NCBI GenBank assembly: GCA_900316385.1
Contig: ONCP01000003.1
Span: 62,001-126,000, forward strand
Reading direction: 5' to 3'
Length of the DNA: 64,000 bases
Source of the DNA: an uncultured Eubacteriales bacterium
GTDB taxonomy: Bacteria > Bacillota > Clostridia > Oscillospirales > Acutalibacteraceae
Shown here in pieces: positions 27,195 to 35,708 of the stretch; the first letter of the stretch is position 1, and every line of letters begins with the position of its first letter. The notes under the pieces were generated by a model. That model was not told where the DNA came from. It made no database searches and was given only the letters and a program-made list of their open reading frames with translations. A program made the translations under genes and the position numbers.

Positions 27195-28415
27195 ATGTTT
27201 AATTTTATCAACGGCGGAGTCACTGCTCCGCAGGGCTTCACCGCGCAGGGAGTATGCGCGTCGGTCAAGCCCTCAAATAAGACAAAGCGCGACCTCGCGC
27301 TGATTTATTGCGATACTTTGTGTAACGCGGCTGCCGTATTTACGAAGAACCTCGTAAAATCCGACACTATCGCCGTAACCAAAAAGCACCTCTTAAACGG
27401 CAAGGCGCAGGCGGTGATCGTGAATTCGGGCAACGCCAACACCTGTAACGCCGACGGCGTTGAAAAAGCTGAGAGAATGTGCGAGATCGCGGCTGATGTG
27501 CTCGGAGTTAAGGCTGAGGACGTGATCGTAGCCTCAACGGGAGTTATCGGAGAGATCCTTCCGATAGAGCCTGTGGAGAAGGGCGCAGAGCTTATGCGCG
27601 GCAAGCTCTCGAAGGAAGGCGGAACGAATGCCGCCGAGGCGATTATGACGACCGACACCGTCAAAAAGGAAATGGCGATGACCATGACGCTGGGCGGAAA
27701 GACAGTCACCGTCGGCGGAATCGCGAAGGGCAGCGGAATGATCCACATCAATATGGGCACAATGCTCTCGTTCGTAACGACCGACGCGGCTGTTTCGGCG
27801 GAAATGCTCGAGTGCGCTCTCAGAGAGGCGGTCGAGGACAGCTACAATATGGTCAGCGTGGACGGCGACACCTCCACAAACGATACTCTGGCGATAATGG
27901 CGTCGGGTAAGGCGGGCAACCCAGAGATCACGGAGAAAAACGAGGATTACAGGGTGTTTGTCGAGGGTCTTACAGAGGCGTTCAGAATGCTCGCTAAAAA
28001 GCTCGCCGCTGACGGCGAGGGCGCCACAAAGCTGCTCGTGTGCTCTGTTTCGGGAGCCAAAACAAAGGCGGACGCGGTCAAGATCAGCAAAAGCGTGATC
28101 TGCTCAAGCCTTCTGAAAGCGGCTATGTTCGGAGCCGACGCGAACTGGGGTCGGGTGCTCTGCGCGATCGGTTACAGCGGAGCCGACGTTGACGTAAAAA
28201 AGGTCGGCGTGAGCTTCAGCTCCTCAAAGGGAGAGATCGCCGTTTGCGAAAACGGAGCGGGGATCCCGTTCTCTGAGGAAAAGGCAAAGGAAATTTTGCT
28301 CGAAAACGAGATCAATATAATCGTCACCCTCGGTGACGGCGACAAAAAAGCCGAAGCCTACGGTTGCGATCTGACCTATGATTATGTTAAAATAAACGGA
28401 GATTACAGAACGTAG
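27195..28415 (+). CDS. argJ: Glutamate N-acetyltransferase / ornithine acetyltransferase
   Basis: Transfers the acetyl group from N-acetylornithine to glutamate, recycling it. Bifunctional members can also make N-acetylglutamate from acetyl-CoA. 406 residues. The precursor cleaves itself before the threonine in KGSGMIHINMGTML (Thr189), giving alpha and beta chains; that motif is intact. I placed the start at the ATG 27195, six bases after GGAG; the TTG 12 bases upstream would overlap that site. Use of ArgJ implies the cyclic acetyl pathway. Confidence 0.96.
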   Translation: MFNFINGGVTAPQGFTAQGVCASVKPSNKTKRDLALIYCDTLCNAAAVFTKNLVKSDTIAVTKKHLLNGKAQAVIVNSGNANTCNADGVEKAERMCEIAADVLGVKAEDVIVASTGVIGEILPIEPVEKGAELMRGKLSKEGGTNAAEAIMTTDTVKKEMAMTMTLGGKTVTVGGIAKGSGMIHINMGTMLSFVTTDAAVSAEMLECALREAVEDSYNMVSVDGDTSTNDTLAIMASGKAGNPEITEKNEDYRVFVEGLTEAFRMLAKKLAADGEGATKLLVCSVSGAKTKADAVKISKSVICSSLLKAAMFGADANWGRVLCAIGYSGADVDVKKVGVSFSSSKGEIAVCENGAGIPFSEEKAKEILLENEINIIVTLGDGDKKAEAYGCDLTYDYVKINGDYRT

Positions 28416-28424
28416 GAGAAAGCT

Positions 28425-29276
28425 ATGGATAACACCAAAAGAGCCGAAATACTGATTCAGGCAATGCCGTATATTCAGAAAAACTACGGCAAGACGATCG
28501 TTGTAAAGTACGGCGGCAACGCGATGCAGAGCGAGGAGCTCAAGGAAGCCGTTATGAGCGACATCGTGCTGATGCAGCTTGTTGGTATCAATGTTGTGCT
28601 GGTGCACGGCGGCGGTCCCGAAATCAACAATATGCTCGACAAAACAGGTAAGGAGAGCGTGTTTAAGAACGGTCTCCGTGTAACGGATAAAGAGACGATC
28701 GACATCGTTCAGCAGGTTCTCGCGGGCAAGGTCAACAAAAGCCTTGTTCAGCACCTGCACCAAAGCGGCGGCAGAGCGATCGGCCTTTGCGGACTTGACG
28801 GAAAAATGCTTATGGCAAGGAAGCTCTCGGGCCCCGAGGATCTCGGTTTTGTAGGCGAGATCGATTCCGTTAATCCGCTCATCATAATGGATTCGATGAA
28901 AAACGGCTATATTCCCGTTATTTCAACCATCGCGGGCGGCTACGACGGCGAGGTCTACAACATCAACGCCGATCTTGCGGCGGCGAGGATCGCCTCCAAG
29001 CTCGGAGCTAAAAAGCTTATTTTGATGACCGATATCCGCGGACTTCTGCGCGACGTCAACGACGAGGAAAGTCTGATCTCGGTCGTTAACATAAGAGATG
29101 TCCCCAAGCTCAAAAAGCAGGGGATCATCAAGGGCGGTATGATCCCGAAAATCGACTGCTGCGTAGACGCTGTCAAAAGCGGCGTAAAAACCGCTCATAT
29201 TCTCGACGGAAGAATGAAGCACAGTATTCTGCTGGAGCTTTTTACCGACGAGGGTATCGGAACAATGCTTTATTAA
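28425..29276 (+). CDS. argB: Acetylglutamate kinase
   Basis: Phosphorylates N-acetylglutamate, the second and often arginine-inhibited step. 283 residues. The kinase loop VVKYGGNAM, VLVHGGGPEIN and the C-terminal KGGMIPK motif are all present. AGGAG lies before the ATG, 9 bases after argJ. Allosteric arginine inhibition is common in the family and goes with a longer N-terminal helix (about 20 residues precede the kinase loop here); I cannot confirm it here. Confidence 0.97.
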   Translation: MDNTKRAEILIQAMPYIQKNYGKTIVVKYGGNAMQSEELKEAVMSDIVLMQLVGINVVLVHGGGPEINNMLDKTGKESVFKNGLRVTDKETIDIVQQVLAGKVNKSLVQHLHQSGGRAIGLCGLDGKMLMARKLSGPEDLGFVGEIDSVNPLIIMDSMKNGYIPVISTIAGGYDGEVYNINADLAAARIASKLGAKKLILMTDIRGLLRDVNDEESLISVVNIRDVPKLKKQGIIKGGMIPKIDCCVDAVKSGVKTAHILDGRMKHSILLELFTDEGIGTMLY

Positions 29277-29285
29277 GAGGTAAAA

Positions 29286-29699
29286 ATGGTTATTCGTCCG
29301 ATGAAAATTGAAGATTACGACGATATTTTCGCAATGTGGCAGATCACGTCAAAAAGAGCGCTCGACGCTTCCGATTCCCGCGAGGGGATCGAGCGTTATC
29401 TCGGGCGCAACCCCGAAATGAGTATGGTCGCTCTTGACGGAGAGAAGGTCGTCGGCACCGTGCTGGCGGGTCACGACGGACGGATCGGTTTTATACATCA
29501 TATGGCGGTTCACCCCGACTACCGCCGCAAGCATATCGGTCAAAGCCTCGCGAAGGAGGCGTGCCGAAGGATCAGGGAAGCGGGGATCGAAAAAATCCAG
29601 ATATACTGCTATTACGACAACCTGACGGGTCAGGAGTTCTGGCAAAGTCTGGGCTTTGAGAAAACAGGCAACATCCTGTTTGAAACAAACGGAAGGTAA
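29286..29699 (+). CDS. GNAT-family N-acetyltransferase within the arginine operon
   Basis: 137 residues, a single GNAT domain that uses acetyl-CoA. The acetyl-CoA binding loop region reads VHPDYRRKHIGQSLAKEA (R/Q-x-x-G-x-A/G type), and the C-terminal FWQSLGFEKTG is typical. Substrate unknown. Because it is embedded between argB and argD with 8-9 base gaps, a role as a short N-acetylglutamate synthase priming the ArgJ cycle is plausible. Protein or peptide acetylation cannot be excluded. AGAGGT precedes the ATG. Confidence 0.9.
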   Translation: MVIRPMKIEDYDDIFAMWQITSKRALDASDSREGIERYLGRNPEMSMVALDGEKVVGTVLAGHDGRIGFIHHMAVHPDYRRKHIGQSLAKEACRRIREAGIEKIQIYCYYDNLTGQEFWQSLGFEKTGNILFETNGR

Positions 29700-29707
29700 T
29701 TGGAAAA

Positions 29708-30877
29708 ATGGATACAAAGCAACTTGACAAACAATATATTATGCACACCTACGGGCGTTATGACGTCGCGCTCAAAAGCGGCAAGGGCTGTTACGCCTAC
29801 GACGAGGACGGCAAAAAATATCTCGACGTAAGCTCGGGCATCGGCGTCAACTCGCTCGGTTACTGCGACGAGGGCTGGGTAAAGGCCGTTACCGCTCAGG
29901 CAGGCGAGATACAGCATATGAGCAACTATTTTTACTGCGCTCAGGCGTCAAAGCTCGCTCAGACTCTTTGTGAAAAAACTCACTTTGCAAAGGTGTGCTT
30001 CGGAAACAGCGGCGCCGAGGCAAACGAATGCGCGATCAAGGTCGCCCGTAAATACAGCTTTGACAAGTACGGCGAGGGCAGAAACGAGATCATCACTCTC
30101 AAAAACTCCTTCCACGGCAGAACGGTCACAACTCTCTCGGCAACAGGTCAGGATAATTTCCACACCTATTTTTATCCCTTTACCGAGGGCTTCAGGTATG
30201 CCGAGCCCGATATCGAAAGTGTAAAATCGCTTGTCAGCGAAAAAACCTGCGGCGTATTGCTTGAATGCGTACAGGGCGAGGGCGGAGTGAATATACTTGA
30301 TAAGGATTTCGTGAAGAGCGTCAGCGAGCTGTGCGCCGAAAAAGATCTGGTTCTCATCGTCGACGAGGTCCAGACAGGTATCGGACGAACAGGCAAGCTG
30401 TTCTGCTTTGAGAATTTTGATATAGAGCCCGACCTTGCGACCTGCGCCAAGGGTATCGGCGGCGGACTTCCGATCGGACTTTGTCTTTGCGGCAAAAAGC
30501 TTGAGGACGTAATGCAGCCCTCGACCCACGGCTCCACCTTTGCCGCGAACCCTGTTGTGTGCGCTGGCGCCAACTATGTGCTTTCGGTCGTAGCGGACGA
30601 AAAATTCCTTGACGAGGTTAACAAAAAGGGCGAATACCTGAAGAACAAGCTCCTTGAGATAAAGGGGATCAAGTCGGTCAGGAACCTCGGACTTATGGTG
30701 GGCATTGAGCTTGAAAACGGTGACGCCCACGATATCGCGGTAAAATGCGTAGAAAACGGACTTTTGATAATTACGGCGAAGTCGCTTCTGAGAATGCTTC
30801 CGCCGCTTAATATCAGCTACGGCGAGCTTGACGAAGCCGTGGAAATCTTGAAGAAAACTCTGGAGGAAACAATATGA
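29708..30877 (+). CDS. argD: Acetylornithine aminotransferase
   Basis: PLP-dependent class III aminotransferase that converts N-acetylglutamate semialdehyde to N-acetylornithine. 389 residues. GNSGAEANECAIKVAR binds the PLP phosphate, LIVDEVQTGIGRTG holds the aspartate that contacts the PLP ring nitrogen, and the Schiff-base lysine lies in ATCAKGIGGGLPIG. It overlaps argF by four bases (ATGA). Confidence 0.97.
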   Translation: MDTKQLDKQYIMHTYGRYDVALKSGKGCYAYDEDGKKYLDVSSGIGVNSLGYCDEGWVKAVTAQAGEIQHMSNYFYCAQASKLAQTLCEKTHFAKVCFGNSGAEANECAIKVARKYSFDKYGEGRNEIITLKNSFHGRTVTTLSATGQDNFHTYFYPFTEGFRYAEPDIESVKSLVSEKTCGVLLECVQGEGGVNILDKDFVKSVSELCAEKDLVLIVDEVQTGIGRTGKLFCFENFDIEPDLATCAKGIGGGLPIGLCLCGKKLEDVMQPSTHGSTFAANPVVCAGANYVLSVVADEKFLDEVNKKGEYLKNKLLEIKGIKSVRNLGLMVGIELENGDAHDIAVKCVENGLLIITAKSLLRMLPPLNISYGELDEAVEILKKTLEETI

Positions 30878-31779
30878 AACACTTACTCAAGCTTGAAGAC
30901 TGGTCGACCGAGGAGATCATCGAGGCGCTCGACCTCGCGGACCGTCTTAAATACGAGCAGAAAAACGGAATAGAGCACAAAATCCTAAAGGGCAAAACAC
31001 TGGGAATGATTTTTGAGAAGGCCTCGACCCGTACACGCGTGTCCTTTGAGGTCGGAATGACCCAGCTCGGCGGTTATCCGCTGTTTTTGTCCTCCAACGA
31101 TCTGCAGATCGGCAGAGGCGAGCCTGTTGAGGACACCGCGAGAGTTCTCTCGCGCTTTATCGACGCGATTATGATCAGAACCTTTGAGCAGAAAGAGGTC
31201 GAGGCGCTTGCCGAGTACGGCTCGATCCCGATCATCAACGGACTTACCGATTACTGTCACCCCTGTCAGGTGCTCGCAGACCTTCTCACTATCCGTGAGT
31301 TCAAGGGCAAGCTTGAGGGACTTAAAATGTGCTTTATCGGCGACGGCAACAATATGATGAACTCTCTCATCGTCGGCGCCCTCAGAACGGGAATGAGCAT
31401 TTCCGTAGCTTGTCCCGAGGGCTATGAGCCGCCCAAGCACATTCTTGAGTTCGGCGAGAGCTTCGGCGACAAATTCGAGCTCTGCCGCAAGCCTGTTGAC
31501 GCCGCCAAGGGAGCCGATGTGGTCTATACCGACGTATGGGCTTCTATGGGTCAGGAGGACGAGAAAAAGATCAGAGAAGCGGCGTTCGAGGGCTATCAGG
31601 TCAACGACGAGCTTATGTCGGTAACAAACGAGGGCTGTATGGTGCTCCACTGTCTGCCCGCTCACCGCGGCGAGGAGATCACCGCGGAGGTATTTGAGGC
31701 TCACGCGAACGAGATCTTTGAGGAAGCCGAGAACCGTCTCCACGCTCAGAAGGCGGTACTTGTAAAGTGCTTTGAGTAA
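30874..31779 (+). CDS. argF: Ornithine carbamoyltransferase
   Basis: Forms citrulline from ornithine and carbamoyl phosphate. 301 residues. The carbamoyl-phosphate motif STRTR (in KASTRTRVSFE), HPCQ and the ornithine motif HCLPAHRGEE are intact. It is the last gene of the operon, coupled to argD by an ATGA overlap and followed by a strong terminator. The biosynthetic context (not arcABC) makes an anabolic role likely. Confidence 0.97.
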   Translation: MKHLLKLEDWSTEEIIEALDLADRLKYEQKNGIEHKILKGKTLGMIFEKASTRTRVSFEVGMTQLGGYPLFLSSNDLQIGRGEPVEDTARVLSRFIDAIMIRTFEQKEVEALAEYGSIPIINGLTDYCHPCQVLADLLTIREFKGKLEGLKMCFIGDGNNMMNSLIVGALRTGMSISVACPEGYEPPKHILEFGESFGDKFELCRKPVDAAKGADVVYTDVWASMGQEDEKKIREAAFEGYQVNDELMSVTNEGCMVLHCLPAHRGEEITAEVFEAHANEIFEEAENRLHAQKAVLVKCFE

Positions 31780-31840
31780 AAACTTACAATTATAATTCTG
31801 TTAAGAATTTAAAAAAACACAAAATTGTAACATATTGACA

Positions 31841-31887
31841 AAACGGCACGAATTGCGGAGTTTTTTCTTGCAATTCGCCGTTTTTTT
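31841..31887 (+). terminator. Terminator of the arginine operon
   Basis: AAACGGC-A-CGAATTGC pairs with GCAATTCG-CCGTTT (one bulge), followed by a run of T. The 3' arm contains the -35 region of the next promoter. Confidence 0.9.
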
Positions 31888-31896
31888 ATTTATAAT
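31868..31896 (+). promoter_or_regulatory. Promoter of the purine permease gene, overlapping the upstream terminator
   Basis: TTGCAA (31868-31873), 17 bases, TATAAT (31891-31896). The -35 hexamer lies in the loop/3' arm of the arg terminator. There is no purine riboswitch core in the ~60-base leader that follows. Confidence 0.75.
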
Positions 31897-31964
31897 GCTA
31901 TTGTGTGTTTTTGTTTCAAAATAACTCAAACGCAAACAAAATATTATGAGAGGGGTAATTTCTC

Positions 31965-33377
31965 TTGGAAAAACTGTTCAAACTTAAAGAACACGGTACA
32001 AACATAAGAACAGAGATAATCGCCGGTATCACCACATTCCTTACAATGGCGTATATCATCTTTCTTAATCCGACAATTATCGGCAAGGCAACTACCGGAA
32101 TGGCAGATACAGCCGTTATCACAGCGACATGTATCGCGTCCGCGTTAGGCACATGGCTTATCGGCTGGCTCTCGGGCTATCCTATGGCTCAGGCTCCCGG
32201 TCTCGGACTTAACGCCGTATTTGCCTATACACTGTGCGGTCAGTTTGGCTTAAGCGCTCCCGCGGCATTGGGCGCGGTATTTATCTCGGGCGTTTTATTT
32301 ATTCTGCTCACAGTTACAGGCGCGAGAAAAGCTATTGTTGAGGCTATTCCGCTTTCACTGAAAAAAGCTATCACAGCAGGTATCGGCTTGTTTATCGCTT
32401 TGATCGGCTTTTCAAAAACAGGTTTGGTTATTCATCCCGAAAGCGACGCTACTGTTACTGACCTTACATCATTTACAATGCCTGTTCCCAATGGTCCTAA
32501 AGGCGCTATGATGATAAACCCGACAACAATTCTGGCAATTGTAGGACTTATTATAATTACGATTCTTCTGGTAAGACAAGTCAAAGCGGGTATTTTTATC
32601 GGTATGGCTGTTACAGCAGTTATTGCTAATATTATACAGTTTACAACAGATGCTTTCGGCAATAAAATAGATATGGGCATTAAACTTCCCGAAAGCTGGG
32701 CTCCCAACCTTGACTTCTCGATGTTCGGCAAGTGCTTCACCGGTATGGGAGAATTGTTCTCATCTCATTTTATGGCTATCGCAGCTGTACTGGTTACTTT
32801 GTTGCTTGTAGATATGTTTGATACAATCGGCACACTTATCGGCGCTGCAGACAAAGCGGGTTACCTTGACGAAAACGGCAATCTCCCCAAAATCGAGAGA
32901 GCTATGCTCGCCGACGCTATCGCGACATCCGCGGGCGCCGTATTCGGTACATCTACCGTTACAACCTATGTTGAGTCCACTTCGGGTATCGCCGCGGGCG
33001 GTCGTACAGGTCTGACATCTACGGTTACAGGTCTTTGTTTTGCAATAGCTATGTTCTTTACTCCTATTGTAAACTTTGTTCCCACAGCCGCTACAGCTCC
33101 TGTACTTATCATCGTTGGTATTTTGATGGCTGCTTCTCTTAAGGATATCGAGTGGGATAATATTGAACTTGCGGTTCCCGCATTCTTCACTGTTGTAGGT
33201 ATGCCGTTCTTCTATTCAATCACAGACGGTATCGCTTTTGGATTTATCTCTTATGTAGTAGTTCTGCTTGCAAAAGGTAAGGCAAAGAAGATCCATCCTC
33301 TTATGTACGTAATTGTAGCGCTGTTCCTCCTTATGTATGTAATCACAGCACTCCAAAGCTTAGGAATTATTAAATAA
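31965..33377 (+). CDS. NCS2 family (AzgA-like) purine permease
   Basis: Integral membrane transporter, 470 residues with 12-14 predicted helices. The N-terminus MEKLFKLKEHGTNIRTEI, then AGITTFLTMAYII and LNPTIIG, is characteristic of the AzgA/PbuG branch of hypoxanthine/guanine/adenine importers; the exact purine cannot be told. The start codon is TTG at 31965, preceded by AGAGGGG with eight bases between. The family-typical N-terminus begins exactly there. It forms a single-gene unit between its own promoter and terminator. Confidence 0.93.
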   Translation: MEKLFKLKEHGTNIRTEIIAGITTFLTMAYIIFLNPTIIGKATTGMADTAVITATCIASALGTWLIGWLSGYPMAQAPGLGLNAVFAYTLCGQFGLSAPAALGAVFISGVLFILLTVTGARKAIVEAIPLSLKKAITAGIGLFIALIGFSKTGLVIHPESDATVTDLTSFTMPVPNGPKGAMMINPTTILAIVGLIIITILLVRQVKAGIFIGMAVTAVIANIIQFTTDAFGNKIDMGIKLPESWAPNLDFSMFGKCFTGMGELFSSHFMAIAAVLVTLLLVDMFDTIGTLIGAADKAGYLDENGNLPKIERAMLADAIATSAGAVFGTSTVTTYVESTSGIAAGGRTGLTSTVTGLCFAIAMFFTPIVNFVPTAATAPVLIIVGILMAASLKDIEWDNIELAVPAFFTVVGMPFFYSITDGIAFGFISYVVVLLAKGKAKKIHPLMYVIVALFLLMYVITALQSLGIIK

Positions 33378-33408
33378 TCAGTATTAACATTGATTGAATA
33401 AAAATCAT

Positions 33409-33450
33409 AAGGCGCGTAACCGTAAAAATCTTGCGGTTACGCGCCTTTTG
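33409..33450 (+). terminator. Terminator of the purine permease gene
   Basis: AAGGCGCGTAACCG pairs with CGGTTACGCGCCTT, a near-perfect 14-pair stem with an 11-base loop, followed by TTG. The 3' arm overlaps the next promoter. Confidence 0.9.
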
Positions 33451-33459
33451 TGGTATTAT
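33431..33459 (+). promoter_or_regulatory. Promoter of the HD/STAS pair, embedded in a terminator
   Basis: TTGCGG (33431-33436), 17 bases, TATTAT (33454-33459). The -35 lies at the loop/3' arm junction of the upstream terminator, the same arrangement as at 31868. Confidence 0.6.
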
Positions 33460-33494
33460 AAAATCAAATCGGAAGAAAAAGCGGTGAGGTCAGT

Positions 33495-34379
33495 ATGAAT
33501 AACGAGTATGATTACGCTATGGAACGCAGACTGCGTGAGTTAAGCCCCGAGCTTCATAAGCGATTCGCGGAGTCCGTGTTCGGGCTTCAGAATATCCTTT
33601 CAAATTATTTGCTGATCTTTCCGACCTTTACCGATCATACAGAGCTGCACTCGCTTAACGTGATCGATTTCTGCAACAAAATAATAGGCGCTCAGCTTGA
33701 AAAGCTCAACGCCGACGAGATATACTCTCTGCTTATGGGCTGCTATTTCCACGACACGGGAATGGGGATAACCGCGAAGGATTATAAGGAGTTCTCGCGG
33801 GAGATAGATTTCGGAGATTATTTTGAAACACACTGCCGCGAAAATATCTCCGATATAATCCGCGATTTTCATAATGAGTTTTCGGGACGGTTTCTGAAAA
33901 AGTATTCCGCGCTTTTTGATATACCTTCCGAGGAGCATCTTAAAGCGATCATCCAGATTTCCCGCGGACACCGAAAAACAGACCTGACGGATGAAAATGA
34001 ATATCCGATCGCGCTTCCCGTTTCGGGCGGAAACACGATTTGCCTTCCGTATCTTTCGGCGCTTATTCGTCTTGCGGATGAGATCGACGTCGCTGCGGGG
34101 CGAAATCTCAGCTTTCTGTATCAGACAGACCTGCTGACAAACGAAAAGGATATTATCGAGTTCGGAAAGCACGAGGCTATAAAAGAGGTTTTTGTTTGCG
34201 AGGACAGATTTATTCTGGCGGTCGACACCGACGAAGAGTTTGTGTATAACAATATAAAGAAAATGGCGTCCAAAATGCAGAAAACAATCGATGATTGTCA
34301 GCGTGCGGTAACAAATCGCACGCCGTATACTATCACACAAACGAGCATTGAGATCAGAAGTACAAAGGAGCAGAAATGA
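33495..34379 (+). CDS. HD-domain phosphohydrolase-like protein
   Basis: 294 residues, predicted soluble. HD-superfamily metal ligands are visible: FTDHTELHS (first His), CYFHDTGMG (His86-Asp87), the ISRGHRK region and LIRLADEIDVAAGR (last Asp). Members hydrolyse nucleotides or cyclic nucleotides, but the substrate cannot be inferred here. A C-terminal segment (~215-294) may be a regulatory part. The start overlaps nothing, and the stop overlaps the STAS gene by four bases. Coupling to a SpoIIAA-like STAS protein suggests a regulatory pair rather than metabolism. Confidence 0.82.
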   Translation: MNNEYDYAMERRLRELSPELHKRFAESVFGLQNILSNYLLIFPTFTDHTELHSLNVIDFCNKIIGAQLEKLNADEIYSLLMGCYFHDTGMGITAKDYKEFSREIDFGDYFETHCRENISDIIRDFHNEFSGRFLKKYSALFDIPSEEHLKAIIQISRGHRKTDLTDENEYPIALPVSGGNTICLPYLSALIRLADEIDVAAGRNLSFLYQTDLLTNEKDIIEFGKHEAIKEVFVCEDRFILAVDTDEEFVYNNIKKMASKMQKTIDDCQRAVTNRTPYTITQTSIEIRSTKEQK

Positions 34380-34678
34380 AAATAAAAGAGAAAAAAGAAA
34401 ACGGCAAGCTTACGGTTGCCGTTGAGGGAAAAATAGACTCATACACCGCTCCCGAGCTGGAAAAGAGAATAAAAAGCGAGCTCGGCGAATGCACGGAGCT
34501 GATATTTGACTTTAAAAAGCTCGATTATATTTCTTCCGCGGGCCTCAGGATACTGCTTGGAGCGCAGAAGCTGATGGGCAATCGGAATATGAAGGTAATA
34601 AACGTAAACGAGACAGTCAATGATATTTTTGATGTAACAGGTTTTTCATATATTTTAGATATAGAGATAATGCAATAA
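34376..34678 (+). CDS. STAS-domain protein (anti-sigma factor antagonist-like)
   Basis: 100 residues, a single STAS domain like SpoIIAA/RsbV. The motif DYISSAGLRILLGA contains the serine normally phosphorylated by a partner kinase. KINVNETVNDIFDVTG-like sequence near the end (VINVNETVNDIF) is typical. No RsbW/SpoIIAB kinase or sigma factor lies nearby; instead it is coupled (ATGA) to the HD protein, its likely partner. It probably works in partner switching. Confidence 0.9.
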   Translation: MKIKEKKENGKLTVAVEGKIDSYTAPELEKRIKSELGECTELIFDFKKLDYISSAGLRILLGAQKLMGNRNMKVINVNETVNDIFDVTGFSYILDIEIMQ

Positions 34679-34709
34679 AAAAGGAGCCGTCGTCACGATG
34701 GCTCCTTTT
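34679..34709. terminator. Bidirectional terminator between STAS gene and birA
   Basis: GGAGCC / GGCTCC stem flanked by A-run and T-run (AAAAAA ... TTTT), active for both converging units. Confidence 0.88.
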
Positions 34710-34720
34710 GTGATTTCAGA

Positions 34721-35689
34721 TCAGTAAATTCCCTGTACGGTGACCTCTCCCGAGTTGACCGTTGAGATCGTGCCGTTTGAGAGCATGACCTCAAGCTCGC
34801 CCGAGTTGTTGATGTTCACAGCCATACCGGTTTTGTTCCTGCCGCCCTTTGTAAAGGTGACCTGTCTGCCGATAGTTGCGCAGAGGTCCTTGTAGTCGTA
34901 TACGGACTGACCGCTGAGGCGGTAACGGTTCATCACGAGCTCCTGCTCAAGATAGTTAAGAATGGCGGCAACAAACTTATTCTGGTCGATATGTCTGCCC
35001 GTTTCGAGCAGGATAGAGGTCGCCTTGTGGGAAATCTCATCGGGGAAAGAGGTGTGTTCAACATTGATCCCGATCCCCGTTACGGTAAATTCGACCTTGT
35101 CAAACTCGGCGGACATCTCGGTGAGGATACCGACGAGCTTTTTCTTGCCGACGATTATGTCGTTCGGCCACTTGATTCGGCTGTCCAGCATACAAAAATC
35201 GTTGATCGCTCTGCACATCGCGAGTCCCGAAAGGGGAGTTATCGCCGAGATCTCGGAGGGCGAAAGCTCGGGACGGAGCAACAGGGAGAGAAAAATCCCG
35301 TCGTCGCGCTTTGAGTCCCATACTCTTCCCAGCCTGCCTTTTCCCGCGGTCTGTTCACGGGCGATAACAACGGTGCCCGCCTCGGCGCCCTTGCTTCCGA
35401 GCGACTTGAGATAGTCGTTGGTGGAGCCTACGGTGTCGAGCACGATTATTTTTTTGCCGATCAGCTTGGTGTTAAGGTGACACATAACAGCTTCGGCGCA
35501 CAGGCGCGCGGGCGTGTTCCTGAGAAGATAGCCCTTGTTTGTGACCGACTCGATCTCAAAGCCTTTTTCGCGCAGAGATTTCACAGCCTTGTTGACCGCC
35601 TGACGCGAAACCCCAAGGCTCTCCGAAATCTGCTGACCCGAAATATAGTCGGCCGCGTTATATAGTAGCTGTACGATTTTTTCCTGCAT
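34721..35689 (-). CDS. birA: Bifunctional biotin-[acetyl-CoA carboxylase] ligase / biotin repressor
   Basis: Activates biotin with ATP and attaches it to carboxylase lysines. The N-terminal winged helix (GQQISESLGVSRQAVNKAVK) allows DNA binding. 322 residues. The catalytic core shows VGSTNDYLKS, AGKGRLGRVWDS and KWPNDIIV. I chose the ATG at 35689, five bases after AGGTGA; a longer frame would run into the S-component gene upstream. No clear BirA operator was seen here. It is co-oriented with the S component and coaX, all serving vitamin/cofactor supply. Confidence 0.96.
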   Translation of the reverse strand: MQEKIVQLLYNAADYISGQQISESLGVSRQAVNKAVKSLREKGFEIESVTNKGYLLRNTPARLCAEAVMCHLNTKLIGKKIIVLDTVGSTNDYLKSLGSKGAEAGTVVIAREQTAGKGRLGRVWDSKRDDGIFLSLLLRPELSPSEISAITPLSGLAMCRAINDFCMLDSRIKWPNDIIVGKKKLVGILTEMSAEFDKVEFTVTGIGINVEHTSFPDEISHKATSILLETGRHIDQNKFVAAILNYLEQELVMNRYRLSGQSVYDYKDLCATIGRQVTFTKGGRNKTGMAVNINNSGELEVMLSNGTISTVNSGEVTVQGIY

Positions 35690-35708
35690 ATGTATCACCT
35701 GAGAACGG

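Noticed and set aside
31835..31840. TTGACA as -35 of the purine permease promoter
   Set aside because: No -10 at 16-18 bases; TTGCAA at 31868 with TATAAT at 31891 fits better.
31897..31964. Possible purine riboswitch before the permease
   Set aside because: The leader is too short and lacks the conserved purine-aptamer core.
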